64,000 nucleotides of DNA. It comes from Neopestalotiopsis rosae. Taxonomy: Eukaryota; Ascomycota; Sordariomycetes; Amphisphaeriales; Sporocadaceae. Below, one piece after another: positions 43,159-55,580 of the stretch. Position numbers and translations under genes: made by a program. The stretch covers positions 1,240,001-1,304,000 of the forward strand of contig JALGAS010000006.1 in assembly GCA_023078685.1 (NCBI GenBank), given 5' to 3'. Below the pieces are notes generated by a model that saw nothing but the letters and a program-made list of their open reading frames with translations, did not search any database and was not told the DNA's origin. How positions within the stretch are numbered: the first letter of the stretch is position 1; each line of letters starts with the position of its first letter.

Positions 43159-44072
43159 GATGGTGATTGTGTCGGGTTGTGGAGTCCGGCTTCGGCGGGC
43201 GCAAGCTGGACAATGGACTGAGCTAGGTTAGGCACGTCGTGCACGAGCAATTGACTCTTGTAAACAGGTATATTATTGACAGGACACAACCCCTGAGAAG
43301 AGAAACTATACAATCACAAGAAGAATACAAGATTGAAAACAATTAGAATAGCCAATATTGGAAAATGGTGAGAATACCCCATGGGGACAATACACCTAGC
43401 CCCAAGTGAGCCAAGCTGAAGCTCCCGACTTCAACTGCCATTCCGGAAGTGGGGGATAAAAGCATTCCCGGCCCGTGCCCGGCCAATTGATTAACAGACT
43501 GGAAGCGATTTCCGCCGCGTCGGCAACGAGCCCGGCTAAGAGACAAGGGTGGTTATCCCGACCTTTTTCTTCACCTTGAAACATTATTATGTACATGGTC
43601 CAACTGTCCGACATAGGACACAACACTGGACAATTATGCATGTTAGGTAATTTCAATGTGAGAAGAAGCTTTGATCGTGAGTATTGCTAGTTCATTGCCT
43701 GTCAAGTTTCAGTTGTTGTCTTTATATTTTTTCCGTCCATATGAGTGCTTGAATATATCATATAGTGGTCAACAAGACATATTATGCTTAAGTGGTAATT
43801 GATATTTGCTATCTATTTTGAATATTCTTTTCTTCCTCGTTTCAATTTAAAGAATCCTGAGCGCAGTAAAGCACAACCGTGAGCAACGGGAAGGGTATAA
43901 CACAAATCCACGCGAAAATGATAAACGCCGTCAGCAATCTTGCCTCTCCATAATGGCGTGGTCATGACCCGTAGTTCCTTCTTCCTAACATTTTTGCCTT
44001 CGACCCAAACACTTTCAAACTCATCGCTATCCCGAATAATTGATATCAGAATCCGTAACCCGAGCACACGCG
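43159..44072. other. Intergenic region, no gene seen
   Basis: AT-rich, with promoter of the thiolase gene at the left and 3' flank of the coiled-coil protein gene at the right. Confidence 0.55.
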
Positions 44073-45752
44073 TTACGGGCTATACTGAATACCCAAACCA
44101 ACCCTCCGAGCATCAGTGCTTCTTGGCTCAAGCCTAAGTTTCTTGACTGGGCTAGTGAAGGACTCGTGCTTGCCATCTGCGTACGCAGTTTGTTGGCCAG
44201 TATACTTGCGTTTTTCTGCACCCAGACCAGGCTTAGTGATAGGAGCAAATAATCGTGTCTGAAGCTTCGTACCCCTCTCAGCTGGTGCTGGTGTGGCATC
44301 GCGGGAATTTGTAGAGCTTGCAACTTCATCAAAGCTCTCTCGCGGATCTCGCCGTAGCATCTCGGACGCTGCTTGACTCGCCTGACTCTCGTATACTTCC
44401 TCGCCAGTCTCGGGTCGACGCTGTGCGCGCGGGGCCGACCTGTTAGACGCTGCCGATTGCATTGACAAGCCGGCAGCCATGCTGAGGGCGGCTCTGGCAA
44501 GCTCCTCATTGTCGTCGGCTGAGATGGTGCTCTCCCTACTCTTTCGTCTTTGCACGGATCGTGGCTCGGGAATATGGTGGACTGGCCCAAAACGAGGCAC
44601 AGGCTCTGTCCGTGGGACGAGATCGATGGAAGGCAGTAGTGTAGAGTGTTGGCCACGAGGTTTGGTCATAGGCGTCGTCGGCAAAGAAGACATGGATTGC
44701 GCTCCACGAGTGTGCTTGGATTGCGTTCTCGGCGTAGGATGGTGACTGCTAGTCGGCGTCGAAGGTGCACTATTGTTGTCATGGTTGAGTGCTTGAAGGA
44801 GTACCTGAAAGCCGCGCTGATTTTCGGGCTCGTCATGCCGCTGCGACCGTGGCGTCTGTCGTGGAGTTGTGCGGTTCTGTTGAGGAGAAACTATTGGAGG
44901 CAATCGCGGCATAACAGCTCCGTGCAAGACTCCGCCTGGACTGCGAAGAATATTAAAGTGCTCTCGATTCTCTCGAATGCGCTGCAGGAGTAATTCTCGA
45001 TCATCCGTAAGGCTGATTATCTCGTCCTCCTTTTGTTGTAGTATCTTCTTGAACCTCTTCTCTCGCTTTCTCAAAGCGTCCATGTCGTCGCAAGCCACTT
45101 CGTAAGAGGCCTTGAGCTGGATATACTTGAGCTGCATACTTTCAGCAGCCGCTTCCTGGTCACGCCGAGCCTGGCGGGTGCTCTCGGCTACGCGCAAGAC
45201 TTCGACCTCACGTCTCGTCATCTCGTGTTCAACAGCAGCGCTCTTGGCTGCTTCATCCGCCTGCATGCTCAATAGATTATACTGGAGCTTGTGATGAGCG
45301 TTCTCCATCTTTAGGCGGGCATTGTCCGATAAGGAGGCCCTCAGCATTCGACGCAGTTCGTCGGCGGAAGCGTCGTCGATTTGCTCGGCGGTCGGCGCAG
45401 CATGATCTGCAGATGCCGGATGACTATCTCGCCGAAGAGGAGCGGTTGTGGTTGCTGGCGGCGAAAACATGGTGGATCTTTGTGAGCTCGCATAACCCAA
45501 GGGCTGACCCGCGGCGCCGTTGGGCTGTAGTGGTTGAGACGAAGGCGGCGGGGTCAGCGACGAGGGAATGACTAGAGGGGAAGCCGGTCGGTCGTCGTTG
45601 AGTTCGGTCTTGAAAGATGAGGATGGATCTACGGGCGAGGAGGGGTCCTCCGTCGAAGGCAGTGACTGTTGTGACAATGTCATGGCAGCTTCTGGCGGGG
45701 TTGAAGGTGCGTCGTGGGCAACACCGTTTGGTTGCTGTGTGCCTGCTGCCAT
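44073..45752 (-). CDS. Uncharacterised coiled-coil protein
   Basis: 559 residues, no intron. Residues 1-125 are Ser/Pro/Thr-rich and disordered. Residues 128-270 form a strong coiled coil with heptad Leu/Ala positions (DELRRMLRASLSDNARLKME, DDMDALRKREKRFKKILQQ). The remainder is disordered and basic with many SP/TP sites (TPRQTPRSQ, SLPTTPMTK), a short helical ELARAALSMAAGLSM segment, and ends VGLGIQYSP. This layout is common in fungal cytoskeletal or spindle/septum-associated proteins phosphorylated by CDK-type kinases, but I recognise no family. The frame is open 417 bases upstream; the ATG at 45752 is chosen because upstream residues look like translated leader. Confidence 0.75.
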   Translation of the reverse strand: MAAGTQQPNGVAHDAPSTPPEAAMTLSQQSLPSTEDPSSPVDPSSSFKTELNDDRPASPLVIPSSLTPPPSSQPLQPNGAAGQPLGYASSQRSTMFSPPATTTAPLRRDSHPASADHAAPTAEQIDDASADELRRMLRASLSDNARLKMENAHHKLQYNLLSMQADEAAKSAAVEHEMTRREVEVLRVAESTRQARRDQEAAAESMQLKYIQLKASYEVACDDMDALRKREKRFKKILQQKEDEIISLTDDRELLLQRIRENREHFNILRSPGGVLHGAVMPRLPPIVSPQQNRTTPRQTPRSQRHDEPENQRGFQVLLQALNHDNNSAPSTPTSSHHPTPRTQSKHTRGAQSMSSLPTTPMTKPRGQHSTLLPSIDLVPRTEPVPRFGPVHHIPEPRSVQRRKSRESTISADDNEELARAALSMAAGLSMQSAASNRSAPRAQRRPETGEEVYESQASQAASEMLRRDPRESFDEVASSTNSRDATPAPAERGTKLQTRLFAPITKPGLGAEKRKYTGQQTAYADGKHESFTSPVKKLRLEPRSTDARRVGLGIQYSP

Positions 45753-48149
45753 GGTGCGGATTGGAGCTGGGCTGAACGCAGCTTGGGGGCACGAGTGGTA
45801 CGGGCAGGCCTGATGGTAATTAATGCGACTGATATTCGTAGCCGATCGCGCGCACAGCACAAAAGAATCTGGGCACTGGCGGACTGTCTCCGTTGCGGCG
45901 ATGAGTCCGAAACGACTGACTTGTCGCAAGTTGACGCAGCGCCAGAAGCTGAGGTGTAGGTGCAAGTAAGAGCGATTATGATGGCAGGCCGATCTGGCGC
46001 ATGGGGAAAAGACGAGCGGAGCAGAAATGGGCAGGTTGGGCGGCACGATAAGTGATAAGACCTTGCTTAGAGCCTTGGAGCGCTCGTTGCCAGGTTTTAG
46101 ACCAGACTGAGCCGAACCAGACGTCTCACAAGACCCAATTGAAGGACGTTTCGCTAGGCTCCTTTTCAAGAGGATCGCATTTCACTTCACCAAAAGGATA
46201 ATGAATGCGGCACGAGAATTTGTGAAATGAAAGCAAGAGGGGTTCGAAGAAACGAAGCGCAAAGGTTCAGAAGCTGAGAGCTGGCCTTTCTCAGCTTTGA
46301 TCTGCGTGGTTGCCCAGCCAGCAGCAACCATAAAGTCAAAAATTGAAAGGCCTAAAAGGGTATAACGACAAGCCCCCATGGGCACGGAGGAGACTGGATT
46401 GAGTTGGCAACCATCAGACGTCCCGCTCAGACTGCACATGGCTCGCATGGGGCCTGGGTGTACATAAGCGACAGACCAGGTTCTTATTCCACGTTCAGTA
46501 TGATTTGGATGGATAGTATCTCGATGCATCGAGGCCCATAATTTGTAACATGGAGTATCGAATAGCAGGCAGAGCGAGATCTAGGACTGTACGCTAACAC
46601 GCGATACAGAGTCGAATACATACATAGATACACCACAGCCAGTATCGAATCCCCGATTGCGATTGGGTTCCTACGTCATAAGCATCTCCCCTAGTATATT
46701 CTTGCCGTAGCGCTTGATCAGTATGCTTCGGCACTCTCATGTTTGCTATATCTGTACATCACGATATTGAACTCACATGGATTATCTCACCTCGACACAG
46801 CACCTGACGTCCGCCATGGCACCTGCTTTTTGGAGGGTACACTTGGGCCTGAAGACAAAGTCACGACAGAGTCGCTGCCAATCGGCATCTGATTCAGGGC
46901 AGGATCGAATGCTGCACAATTGACGATGAAACAATGTGCGGGGGCTCAAGCCATTGCTAGAACGAGCCATTCATCTGCACGTGTCGCCCAACTTCTCGTT
47001 TCATACAAAGTTTTGAAGGCAATTGATAATCTGGAATTTATTACGGGACAGCCCGCACCTGGTCCGTGTTTCTCTGTCTGTAATTTTGATCTGAAGCCAC
47101 GTTTGAGTCGAGGTAACTCGTAGGTAGATACTTCTTCGAGTAATCTTGAGCGCAAGAATAGTGGGCATTGGGTATTAACGCATCTTATTCTCGATTTTCA
47201 AGTACAATGCATGAGATGACAAAAGCGTACAGACATCTGTATGCTGTTTGAGGGTAACTATGTAGGTTCGCAATATGCTATAACATGTCTCTAATCATGG
47301 CCATCATTTACACCTTCGTATGCGCAGATGGCTTCCCCACCAGTTCGAAGATAGCGCCTTTTCAGACTAATAACCTATCAATGAATCGATATTGGCGAAA
47401 TGATGAACCCCATATCATCGGTGGCCGGGCAACAGCACCAAATTATACCCAACTTCTGAACACTTTTCCCCTTTGCAATATTTTGGATAGATGCTCAAGA
47501 TACCTTGCTGTCCAATCCGCGTAGTAAGAAAGGTAGCAGTTGCACATGCATAGAAGAAGGCGTCAAACGTTCTGTCCGTCCTAGACATTTTACAAGCTAC
47601 AAACTGACCACCTACATTCAAGGTACCTACCTGTACCTAATTTAAACCCACTCGAGCCTCCCGCAAAAACCTCATTGATCTCTGTGCGTACATTCGGCCC
47701 GCACCGAGACGATATAGCTACCTACTGGCTATCGCTACCCTCTACCTTGCCTAGGAACGCTTGGTACGGATTGCCCCTCGCCAACATTGAACTTTCCTTG
47801 GGCAGGTCAGGTCAGGTAGCTCGGCATCACGCACTTTTCGCCATTCCATGCTGCCCAACATCGCCACGTATCAGGGCCTGGATGGTAGAGAGGTGGTAGC
47901 ACTGCGCTAGGTGACTCGAGTCCACCACCTGGGCAGCCAGCGTGAGCAATTGTGCTCCTTTCTGCGAATTCTACTTGGATTCGTGCTGGCTCTGCGTCTG
48001 CGTCTGCGTCTGCATCTGCATCTGCATCTGCACTTGCGCCTGTTCGTGTCCGTCTAGACACAGAACCCAACGACCCTCCAGCTTGCTGAGCTGGTGACCC
48101 CCGAAAGCAAAGCCGACACCTAATCGCGCCGCTACGGACTCGACCGCGC
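45753..48149. other. Intergenic region between divergent genes, no gene seen
   Basis: 2.4 kb separating the coiled-coil gene (-) and LRR gene (+). It contains an AGGTACCTACCTGTACCT stretch at 47621-47638 and a hexamer repeat at 47991-48032. No supported frame. Confidence 0.5.
47991..48032 (+). repeat. TCTGCG/TCTGCA hexamer repeat
   Basis: Three TCTGCG units followed by four TCTGCA units, perfect within each block. It lies about 140 bases before the LRR start codon, probably in the promoter or leader. Confidence 0.85.
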
Positions 48150-48161
48150 ATGAAAGCATAA
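48150..48161 (+). promoter_or_regulatory. Minimal upstream ORF before the LRR gene
   Basis: ATG AAA GCA TAA ends seven bases before the LRR start codon and is not in its frame. If the leader includes it, ribosomes would have to reinitiate or leak past it. Whether the transcript starts upstream of it is unknown. Confidence 0.45.
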
Positions 48162-48168
48162 AGCGAGC

Positions 48169-51100
48169 ATGGATCAAAAACGCCTGAGCACCTCGGCAAC
48201 GGCCAATAGGTCGAGTGCTCTTCCGCGGCCAGTGTCACGTCTACCACAGCCCAGAGCTTCAGGCATTCCGACGCCTGCGTCAGCTATACGAACAGCGCCG
48301 TCTGCAGAAGGCCTCCGAGGCCGCTTCGCCCATCCAAGAACTTCGGCCGAACCCAAAGCTCCAGAGCCGACCAATGGATCCCGGCTCCGAACTCCCGCGT
48401 CGAGGGAACAGCTCAGGGCTACCAGCACCGGCCCTTCAACACCGTCGCGCAGACCTCCGAGACTTGCAGGCCCACCCGTCAGCTCAACAGTCGCCCTCAG
48501 AGGCACCAAAACCAGGAGCATATCCCAGGAGCCCCGAGTTGGACGCACTACACAGGCAGCTCTTGATGGACACTTGAAGCAATCTCCCGTCGTTGGTCGG
48601 CGCCCGTCAGGCCAATCTGAATCGAGCACACTTTTGAATGGATCTGCAATTGACGAGGATGGCCAGCACGATGCCTCGCCGACTTGGCCACGCCCCAGCG
48701 ACGAGGACGACACGTTTGATGTGAACTCGGACAATAGTAAGCCGGGATTGTCTCTTGCCGAGAGGACCATGGAGACGCTCTCACACCTAACGTCTCCAGC
48801 AGCAAAGCGCCGGGGATCGAACTTCTTTGATCCTGAGCTGGCCTCCAGGCGGCCTTCTTCCCGCGCTGCTAGTGGGAGCTCCCGACCTGGTTCCAGCCAT
48901 CAACATGATGCCGCAAGCGTCAGGTCTCTCAGTCGACCGGGCTCTCGACTGGGTCCATCAGAGGGCGCATATAGCAGTTTCAGGGCTCCATCGAGCTCGC
49001 ATAAGCCGTTACCGACTGGTACACAAGAAGCGCAATTTGGGGCAGCTTCTGGGCTTGTAAAGCCGCTCTCTTTTCGTGCAGCTTCTGGTGCGAAAAGGTC
49101 TTCATCGAATCCACCGATATCTGCCATTGGAAGGCGAACACCTAGTCCAGAGGACTTGGAGGATGCAACGACCAAGCCCGAGACTCTGACTCCAGTAGCC
49201 CGGTCTCTGAGACCGAAATCCGTCATTCCTGGGTTGACGAAAAAGATTTCGTCTACAAGCCTTGGAAAACCTTCAGGTAAACCCTCCATAAGCCCGGCGC
49301 GGCGACCCCGCAAAGGATCTGCGACTTCAACACAGTCTTCAACTACTATTAATACCAACTCGTCGCTTAAAGAGCGCAACCTTTCCGGTGCGTCGACTGT
49401 TTCTACGGCCCTTACGGTTGATTCGGTTGAAGACAGTCCTTCGGTAGCTACGGCCCCCAAGTCATCATCAGCATTGCGGGAGCAGATTGCCAAAGCCAAG
49501 GCTGCTAAGCGCGCTGCTGCTGCGAAGCTACAGTCTCCAGTAACTACAGGAGCACCGCCGCTCAAGTCGCCCTTGATCCCTACTGATGCTACGTTCGACT
49601 TTGGGCTCTCGGAAGATCCTTTCAATCAGGGGCAGTTCGAAGACTCGAACCGCAAGGTGATGCAGTCGCGGATTACAACGGCACGGACTACTGGCAGATT
49701 GAACATTGCCGCAATGGGTTTAAAGCAAATGCCAGAAGAGGTTTTGAAGATGTACGATCTCGAGTCTGTTGGCCATGGAGTCAGTTGGGCTGAAAGTGTC
49801 GATCTTACAAGATTGATTGCCGCTGATAATGAGCTCGAAGTTTTGGATGACTCCATTTTCCCTGATACAGATCCTATGGATTTTGCAGACGACGATGAGG
49901 GCACTGGGCACCAATTTGGCGGACTCGAGGCTCTCGATTTGCATGGCAACTTACTGACGGCCTTGCCATTGGGACTGAGACGTCTCCAAAACCTCACATC
50001 GCTCAACCTTGTAAGTGTATTAGCTATTTCCGGAACACGGAACTGCATGCTAATAACCATTGTTAGGCTCAAAACAAGCTAGTCAATGATTCTTTCGACA
50101 TTATATCGCAAATTGGCTCGTTGCGGGATCTGAAGCTCGGCGGCAATCTGCTAAAGGGCAAGATGGACTCATGTTTCGCCTCTTTGGTAAACCTTGAAGC
50201 CCTAGATCTGAAAGGGAATGAGATTTCCGCCCTACCGGACGGTTTCGAGCGGCTGACGCGACTTCGCGTGCTGAACCTCAGCAACAACTCGTTCGAATCT
50301 CTGCCATTTGATGTGCTTGCCCAACTGCCGCTTACTGAGCTAGCGGTACACAAGAACAAGCTCAAGGGCACCTTGATAGATGTAGAGGCCGAGGCGCTGC
50401 CGCATCTACAGACACTTGATGTCTCAAATAATCAACTGAGCCTGATTGCACTGGGTCCAATATCCATGCCTTCTCTTCTCCAGCTCACGGTCTCAATGAA
50501 CCGACTCAACTCTTTACCAGATCTCAGCTCCTGGAAAAGTCTCTTGACGATCAACGCTGCTGAAAACAGCATAAGTTCGTTTCCAGATGGGTTTCTTTCT
50601 TCCGAAAGCATTAGATCGGTTGATTTCACGAGCAACGACATTCGTGTTATACCCCCAGAGATCGCACGTATGGACTCACTTGGATTGCTTCGCATGGCCG
50701 GCAATCCCCTGAAGGATAAAAAGTTCATTTCAATGACGACAGAAGAATTGAAAGACAGCTTAGCAGCGAGGCTAGCGCCGTTACCTGAAGAACAAGGTGG
50801 TGTCGAGCAGTTTGGCAACGAGGTCGAATCAGCCGACCACGAGTCCTACTTTTATCAGCCAGGAAAGGCTCATGGCCCCAGGGACGATCATGATGACAAC
50901 GAAAGCCGCTCAGATACGGACAACTTTGCAACACCGCCAACGTCGGCCCCTCAGTCTCCTGTCGGGGCAAGATCGAGACCTCTTAGCACCCTGACTTGGC
51001 CAATCAAACCCGGTGGCATTCTCGACCGTGCCAATACGCAGTCATCGTCGCTTAATCCCGTCATCTGCTCCAAGCTTTTGGCTGGTGACGCCGTTCGTGA

Positions 51101-51683
51101 GATCCGACTACAACACAACACTTTTACCAGCTTTCCAGACTCGCTGTCTTTCTTCGCCGATACACTTACCTCTATAAATATATCCCACAATCGATTGGCT
51201 GGCGAAGCATTTATGGGCGAAGGGTTTGAGTTCCCGGCGCTGAGGGAACTCCATATCGCCAATAACCAAATCACAAGTCTGACCCCACTGATCACTCAGC
51301 TTCAGGCACCCAACCTTCAGAAGCTTGACATTTCATTCAACCGCATTGCTACACTACCCGTCCTCCGCGAGTCGTTCCCAAGTCTCGACGTACTGCTAGT
51401 CTCGAATAACAAACTTGAAGAACTCGATCCAACCTCGGTTGCGGGACTCAGGGTTGTGGCGGCTGACAATAACGACATCGCACACCTCAATCCGCGTCTT
51501 GGTCTGCTGAACTTGCAGCGCTTAGAGGTCAGTGGTAATCGCTTCCGAGTACCAAGATGGGATGTTCTTGAGCGTGGCACTGAAGCCACCCTTCGATGGC
51601 TGAGGGGCCGAGTGCCTGTGGCAGAAGTGGCCGAATGGAAGGCAAAATTCGGCATCAAGGATGAAGACGACGACTTTGAATAG
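48169..51683 (+). CDS. Leucine-rich-repeat protein (LRRC40-like) with disordered N-terminus
   Basis: Exons 48169-50010 and 50067-51683 give 1152 residues. The first ~500 residues are Ser/Pro/Arg-rich and disordered (microtubule- or kinase-target style). Then come many LRRs of about 23 residues with LxxLxLxxNxL cores, e.g. ALDLHGNLLTALPLGL, LTSLNLAQNKLVNDSF, VLNLSNNSFESLPFDVL, LDVSNNQLSLIALGP. A central acidic/polar insertion (about residues 840-930) splits the array, and it ends with a capping segment (WLRGRVPVAEVAEWKAKFG). The 56-nt intron sits inside an LRR (L-N-L|A-Q-N) with a CTAAT branch site. LRR arrays bind proteins; the cytosolic location is inferred from the lack of a signal peptide. 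Its exact role is unknown. A three-codon upstream ORF precedes it. Confidence 0.88.
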
Positions 51684-52187
51684 ACCGAGGTCATTCGCCT
51701 TTCAATGTACAAGTATTGTTTCGAGGCTTACCGGGGAAATGGGCACCTTATAACAGTTCCAAGTTATCGAACATGGGTGCAATGGAGTTTGGGTGCAAAC
51801 ACAAGGGATACCCTTTTGATTTTGAGGATCATCCTTACCAGGTACCCGTTGGTACTGTGTATATATGTACATGAGATCGGCGTGGTGTGGGTGAGGGGGT
51901 TGTGGATTCAACATGGATATCATGGATTAGCGAAGTGGGAACGGCCTTGATCAGCAGATCTCTATACAGCAGTGATATACAAACATTTGAAACAAGGCAC
52001 ATGAGAGGTTTTATTTCTCGGCAGGCCACAAATGTCTGATCATCCCGTCAAACGCAAGTAATGTCCCCTGCTTGAGACTTTATTTCCAGAACTTCCAAGA
52101 GTGCGGCACGTTTTCATATCCCCAGCAGAATAAATCATTTCCTCCGAAGGTGAGGGGTAGATATATCCTTGTCGTCATGGCCGCGGG

Positions 52188-52188
<1 letters not shown>

Positions 52189-52225
<37 letters not shown>

Positions 52226-52231
52226 AAAAAA
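52189..52231 (+). repeat. C35-A8 homopolymer tract
   Basis: Thirty-five consecutive C (52189-52223) followed by eight A. The G-rich strand could form a quadruplex and the C-rich strand an i-motif. The exact length in the genome is likely variable or poorly sequenced. Confidence 0.85.
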
Positions 52232-55200
52232 TGGCATTGACAATTCACGATATGAAGGAGAGGATTCCAGGGCGGGGAAACAGTAAACTTCCCGTGATAG
52301 AAATGCCTCGCGGCGGGTTTTGCCCTGTCGATCGCGCAGTCTGCGGATACCATTGAGAAGGAGGGGGGAAACAAGGCTTTCCAAGGAAATACTACGCGGC
52401 TTCAGAAATACATGGCGGGGAGGGAAACCACCGGGGGTGAGAGAGAAAAAGAACGGAGCAGGTGTAATTCCATGGCTTTCCCCATGCTGCAGTCCACATT
52501 CATGGGCAGGGTAGCAAAAAGTGGACGTTGAAGGGTTTATCTTGAAGAAACTGTTGCGTAAGTTGAGAGAATGGGAGATGTTGTAGTTTGCCAACAGAGA
52601 AACAGAGAAGTTTCCTTGGGGTACGTGGAGAGAAAGTTTGATGAAGAAAGTCTTGCATGTGACTGAATATCCCCCCATTCCACCTGACAAACCCCATCAT
52701 CCGCTTTTCTCCTCGTTTTTCCACGAATATGGTTGTAGTGTGAACAAGAAAGAAAAGGATCGAGATGAGATCGATAAAGTAAACGTGGCAGTCCACGTGC
52801 CGTGGGGTTCAATCAAAGAAACCCATTGAAAAGGGTAAGTATAGTATAAACCGTGAGTAGGAGGAAAGAAGACGCGAGGAATTATGATTTAGCGTTCTAT
52901 AATCCGTTCTAGTGATTCTGGTTCTTATTTCCTTGCTGGCTAATTTTCGACGGCTTCTGCGACGGCGTGGGTGCACGTCCTGACGTTCTTTTCTTTTCTA
53001 CGGCGAGTCAGTCTGTTGTTCTAAATTCCCCTCAACGGGGGAGAAATAGAGAGCAAGCGATATTATTATCGAAAGAGAGATCTACACGTCCGTTCAAAAC
53101 CCGCTTGCTCATGTCAGATTCCCATTCCGGAATTAACATGTCAAAATACCATGTACTTCTCCCTATTCCCCTTGAATATGATCTTGTGTAAGATAGTTCG
53201 GAGATTCTGTGAGATTCTAGATTTTCGCTGACATGATCCATCTTGACTTCTTGAGAGATGACCACAACGACTAAAGAAAAACGGCACACGGCGATCAGTA
53301 AACACCAAAGAGCGTTCGGCGCAATCTTGCAAGTAGACAAATCTTTGTTTCTAAAAATAAAATTTCCATAATTTGGTATTCATATTGCATTATCATGCAA
53401 CAAGATCACTTTGAGCATTCGAAATACCTATGAAGGCTCAGTGGCGTCCATCACCGCTGGTGCCATTAATTTCTTCCACATCAGCCTCTCTGGCGTTGGC
53501 TGAGCTGAGGGCTGTGCGTATGGAATCCATTCCTCCAAGACTCATCATATTCGCGCTTTCGGCCATAAGCTAAACTAACATTGGCGCAAAAAGAGAGAGA
53601 AGGAAATGCCAATGCTCGTGCGCACAAAAGCTGGTGGTCCTTCCTTGCCAGGATAATACAAGTAACACGTTAGATTGAGCAATGACCATTCGCTTCGTTT
53701 TTCGTCCGAACAGTTGTCGAAACACGTGCTTTCATCTGATCTACTCCCGTGGCACTTCCGTCGCGGTAGCTAGGTGTATTGCCTCGAAAGGGGAAGGGGG
53801 GCGGAGGAGCCAAGACGTGATAAGGTTTGCTTACGCTCTTGCTTCGTAATAATGTGGCTTGTCAAGTCTTCTATCATGACAGGTATTCCCCAGACCGCCA
53901 AAGGTACGGGAAGCAAACTGCCCCAACCTAGGTTCTCAGCTCATATTGGTAGGGCGTTCCCACGAGATCCGATCCGTGGAAAGACGAGAGTGAGTCGGAT
54001 CCGATTTGGAACCAGTGTGCTTGCCGCGGCTATGGCGTTGAAAGCAAAAGGGTAGAAAAGGTCTTTGTACTTTCTTTGCCGTAGTAGGCGTAGCGTAGCG
54101 TTCCTCTCTCCTGGGACGGAATGGAGTCAGACTTGAAGCGCACTACGAGCTACAGGCCAGTGGTTCAAAGAGCCTCGCAACGTTCTCGAAGCTTCGCAGG
54201 GGGACCCAGGCATGATGAGAAATATCCTCTGTGCAGGCTCGTCTACAACTGCCGTGGGTGAGATGTTTCTTGGGCCCTTCTTGGTCCCTCATCATCGCAA
54301 GGCTGACCAAGCCACACAAAGACCGTCCTGAGCCAAGGCGCTCAAGAACGACGGATCAGGTCAAGCAAAAAGGGCTTTTGTAGGAATGAGTACCTACGGG
54401 TAGCCATGCCATCTCCTCATTGGTCCCCCCATACCATAGTACATGAACTGACACGATCGGAGCTAATGCACGAGGCTAGAGACCAGTCAGCCTCCCCTTC
54501 CTTTCAAAGGAAATTACCACTTGGTAAGTTAGCTGGGCAGCTCGTCCCGCATATCCCGGGCGACGTGGTCTTGTCTTTGGGGGGATTCGAACAATTCGGC
54601 AATTTGCCAGTAGTAGAGAGAAAATGCAAATAGCTCCTCCCTTCAGGCAGACAGACAAGAATACCATTCCCTTGTTCGTGCACCCGACTAATGCCACGAG
54701 TGGTGTCAGCGCTTGATTGCACGCATCCTCGAACCATGTAAGGTTTGGGTGGTGTCCTGGGCATGGGCTGACAAACTGCCCTCTCTTGAACACCTTTTTT
54801 TGCGGGCGACTCGGCAGAGGGAAATGCGCTATCCAGGTCGAGTGAGTTTCCTTTGCTCTCCTGCTGCCATCATCTGACTAGATGTTCAGAGTAGCGATAG
54901 CAAACAAACGCGTCCAAACAGTTTCGAGGGTCATATTCAATAGCCCTTCGAAACTCATCGACTCTGACGACCACAAGGCTGCTGTTCTGCTCTGCTCTGC
55001 TCTGCTCATCCATTCTCTTGCTTGGCATCAGGGTTCGCCCGAAGTTCGAATAAAGTTTCTGGCCCGGAAAAAGCGGAGAGGGGGTTTTCTCTCACTCCCT
55101 CTCTCCTCTGTACTCGAGTGACACAGCCTGACAGGAAGGGCAGAAAGTGCAAGTGCCGGTAAGCTTCCGTTTGCGTTGACAAAAACGTGGAAGCCACAAA

Positions 55201-55580
55201 GTAGTAGCGCGCCGGGTCCCCTATAGTACACACGGCCATGAGGTTCTTAGTCGCTACCCTAGGCTGGGGGGAAGACTACCTAGGTAGAGCGCCCAGCTAT
55301 AACGAAAGGACATCAGCAGCTAATCAAACTCGGGCTTACGCATTTGAGATTGCCTTCTGATGCTTGTTGTCATAGTTTCTTTTCTTTTCTTTTTTCGCAT
55401 TCAATCGCATGTTGTGCAACGACGACTATGCTCCAAAGGAAAAAAAAGCCCAAAGGGCTCAAGGGGGCGGCGAAAGGACCGTGTAATATCTCCTTTATGG
55501 TCTGGTCCATCTCCCTTGCTGACTTGGCCGAATGAGTCTCTTCCCTTTCATTCCTAATCATCTGCCAGCTACTTTGAGTA

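Noticed and set aside
54570..54600. GGATTCGAAC sequence resembling the T-arm (B box) of a tRNA on the minus strand
   Set aside because: The five bases on each side do not pair as a T stem, and no A box or acceptor stem is found at the right distance.
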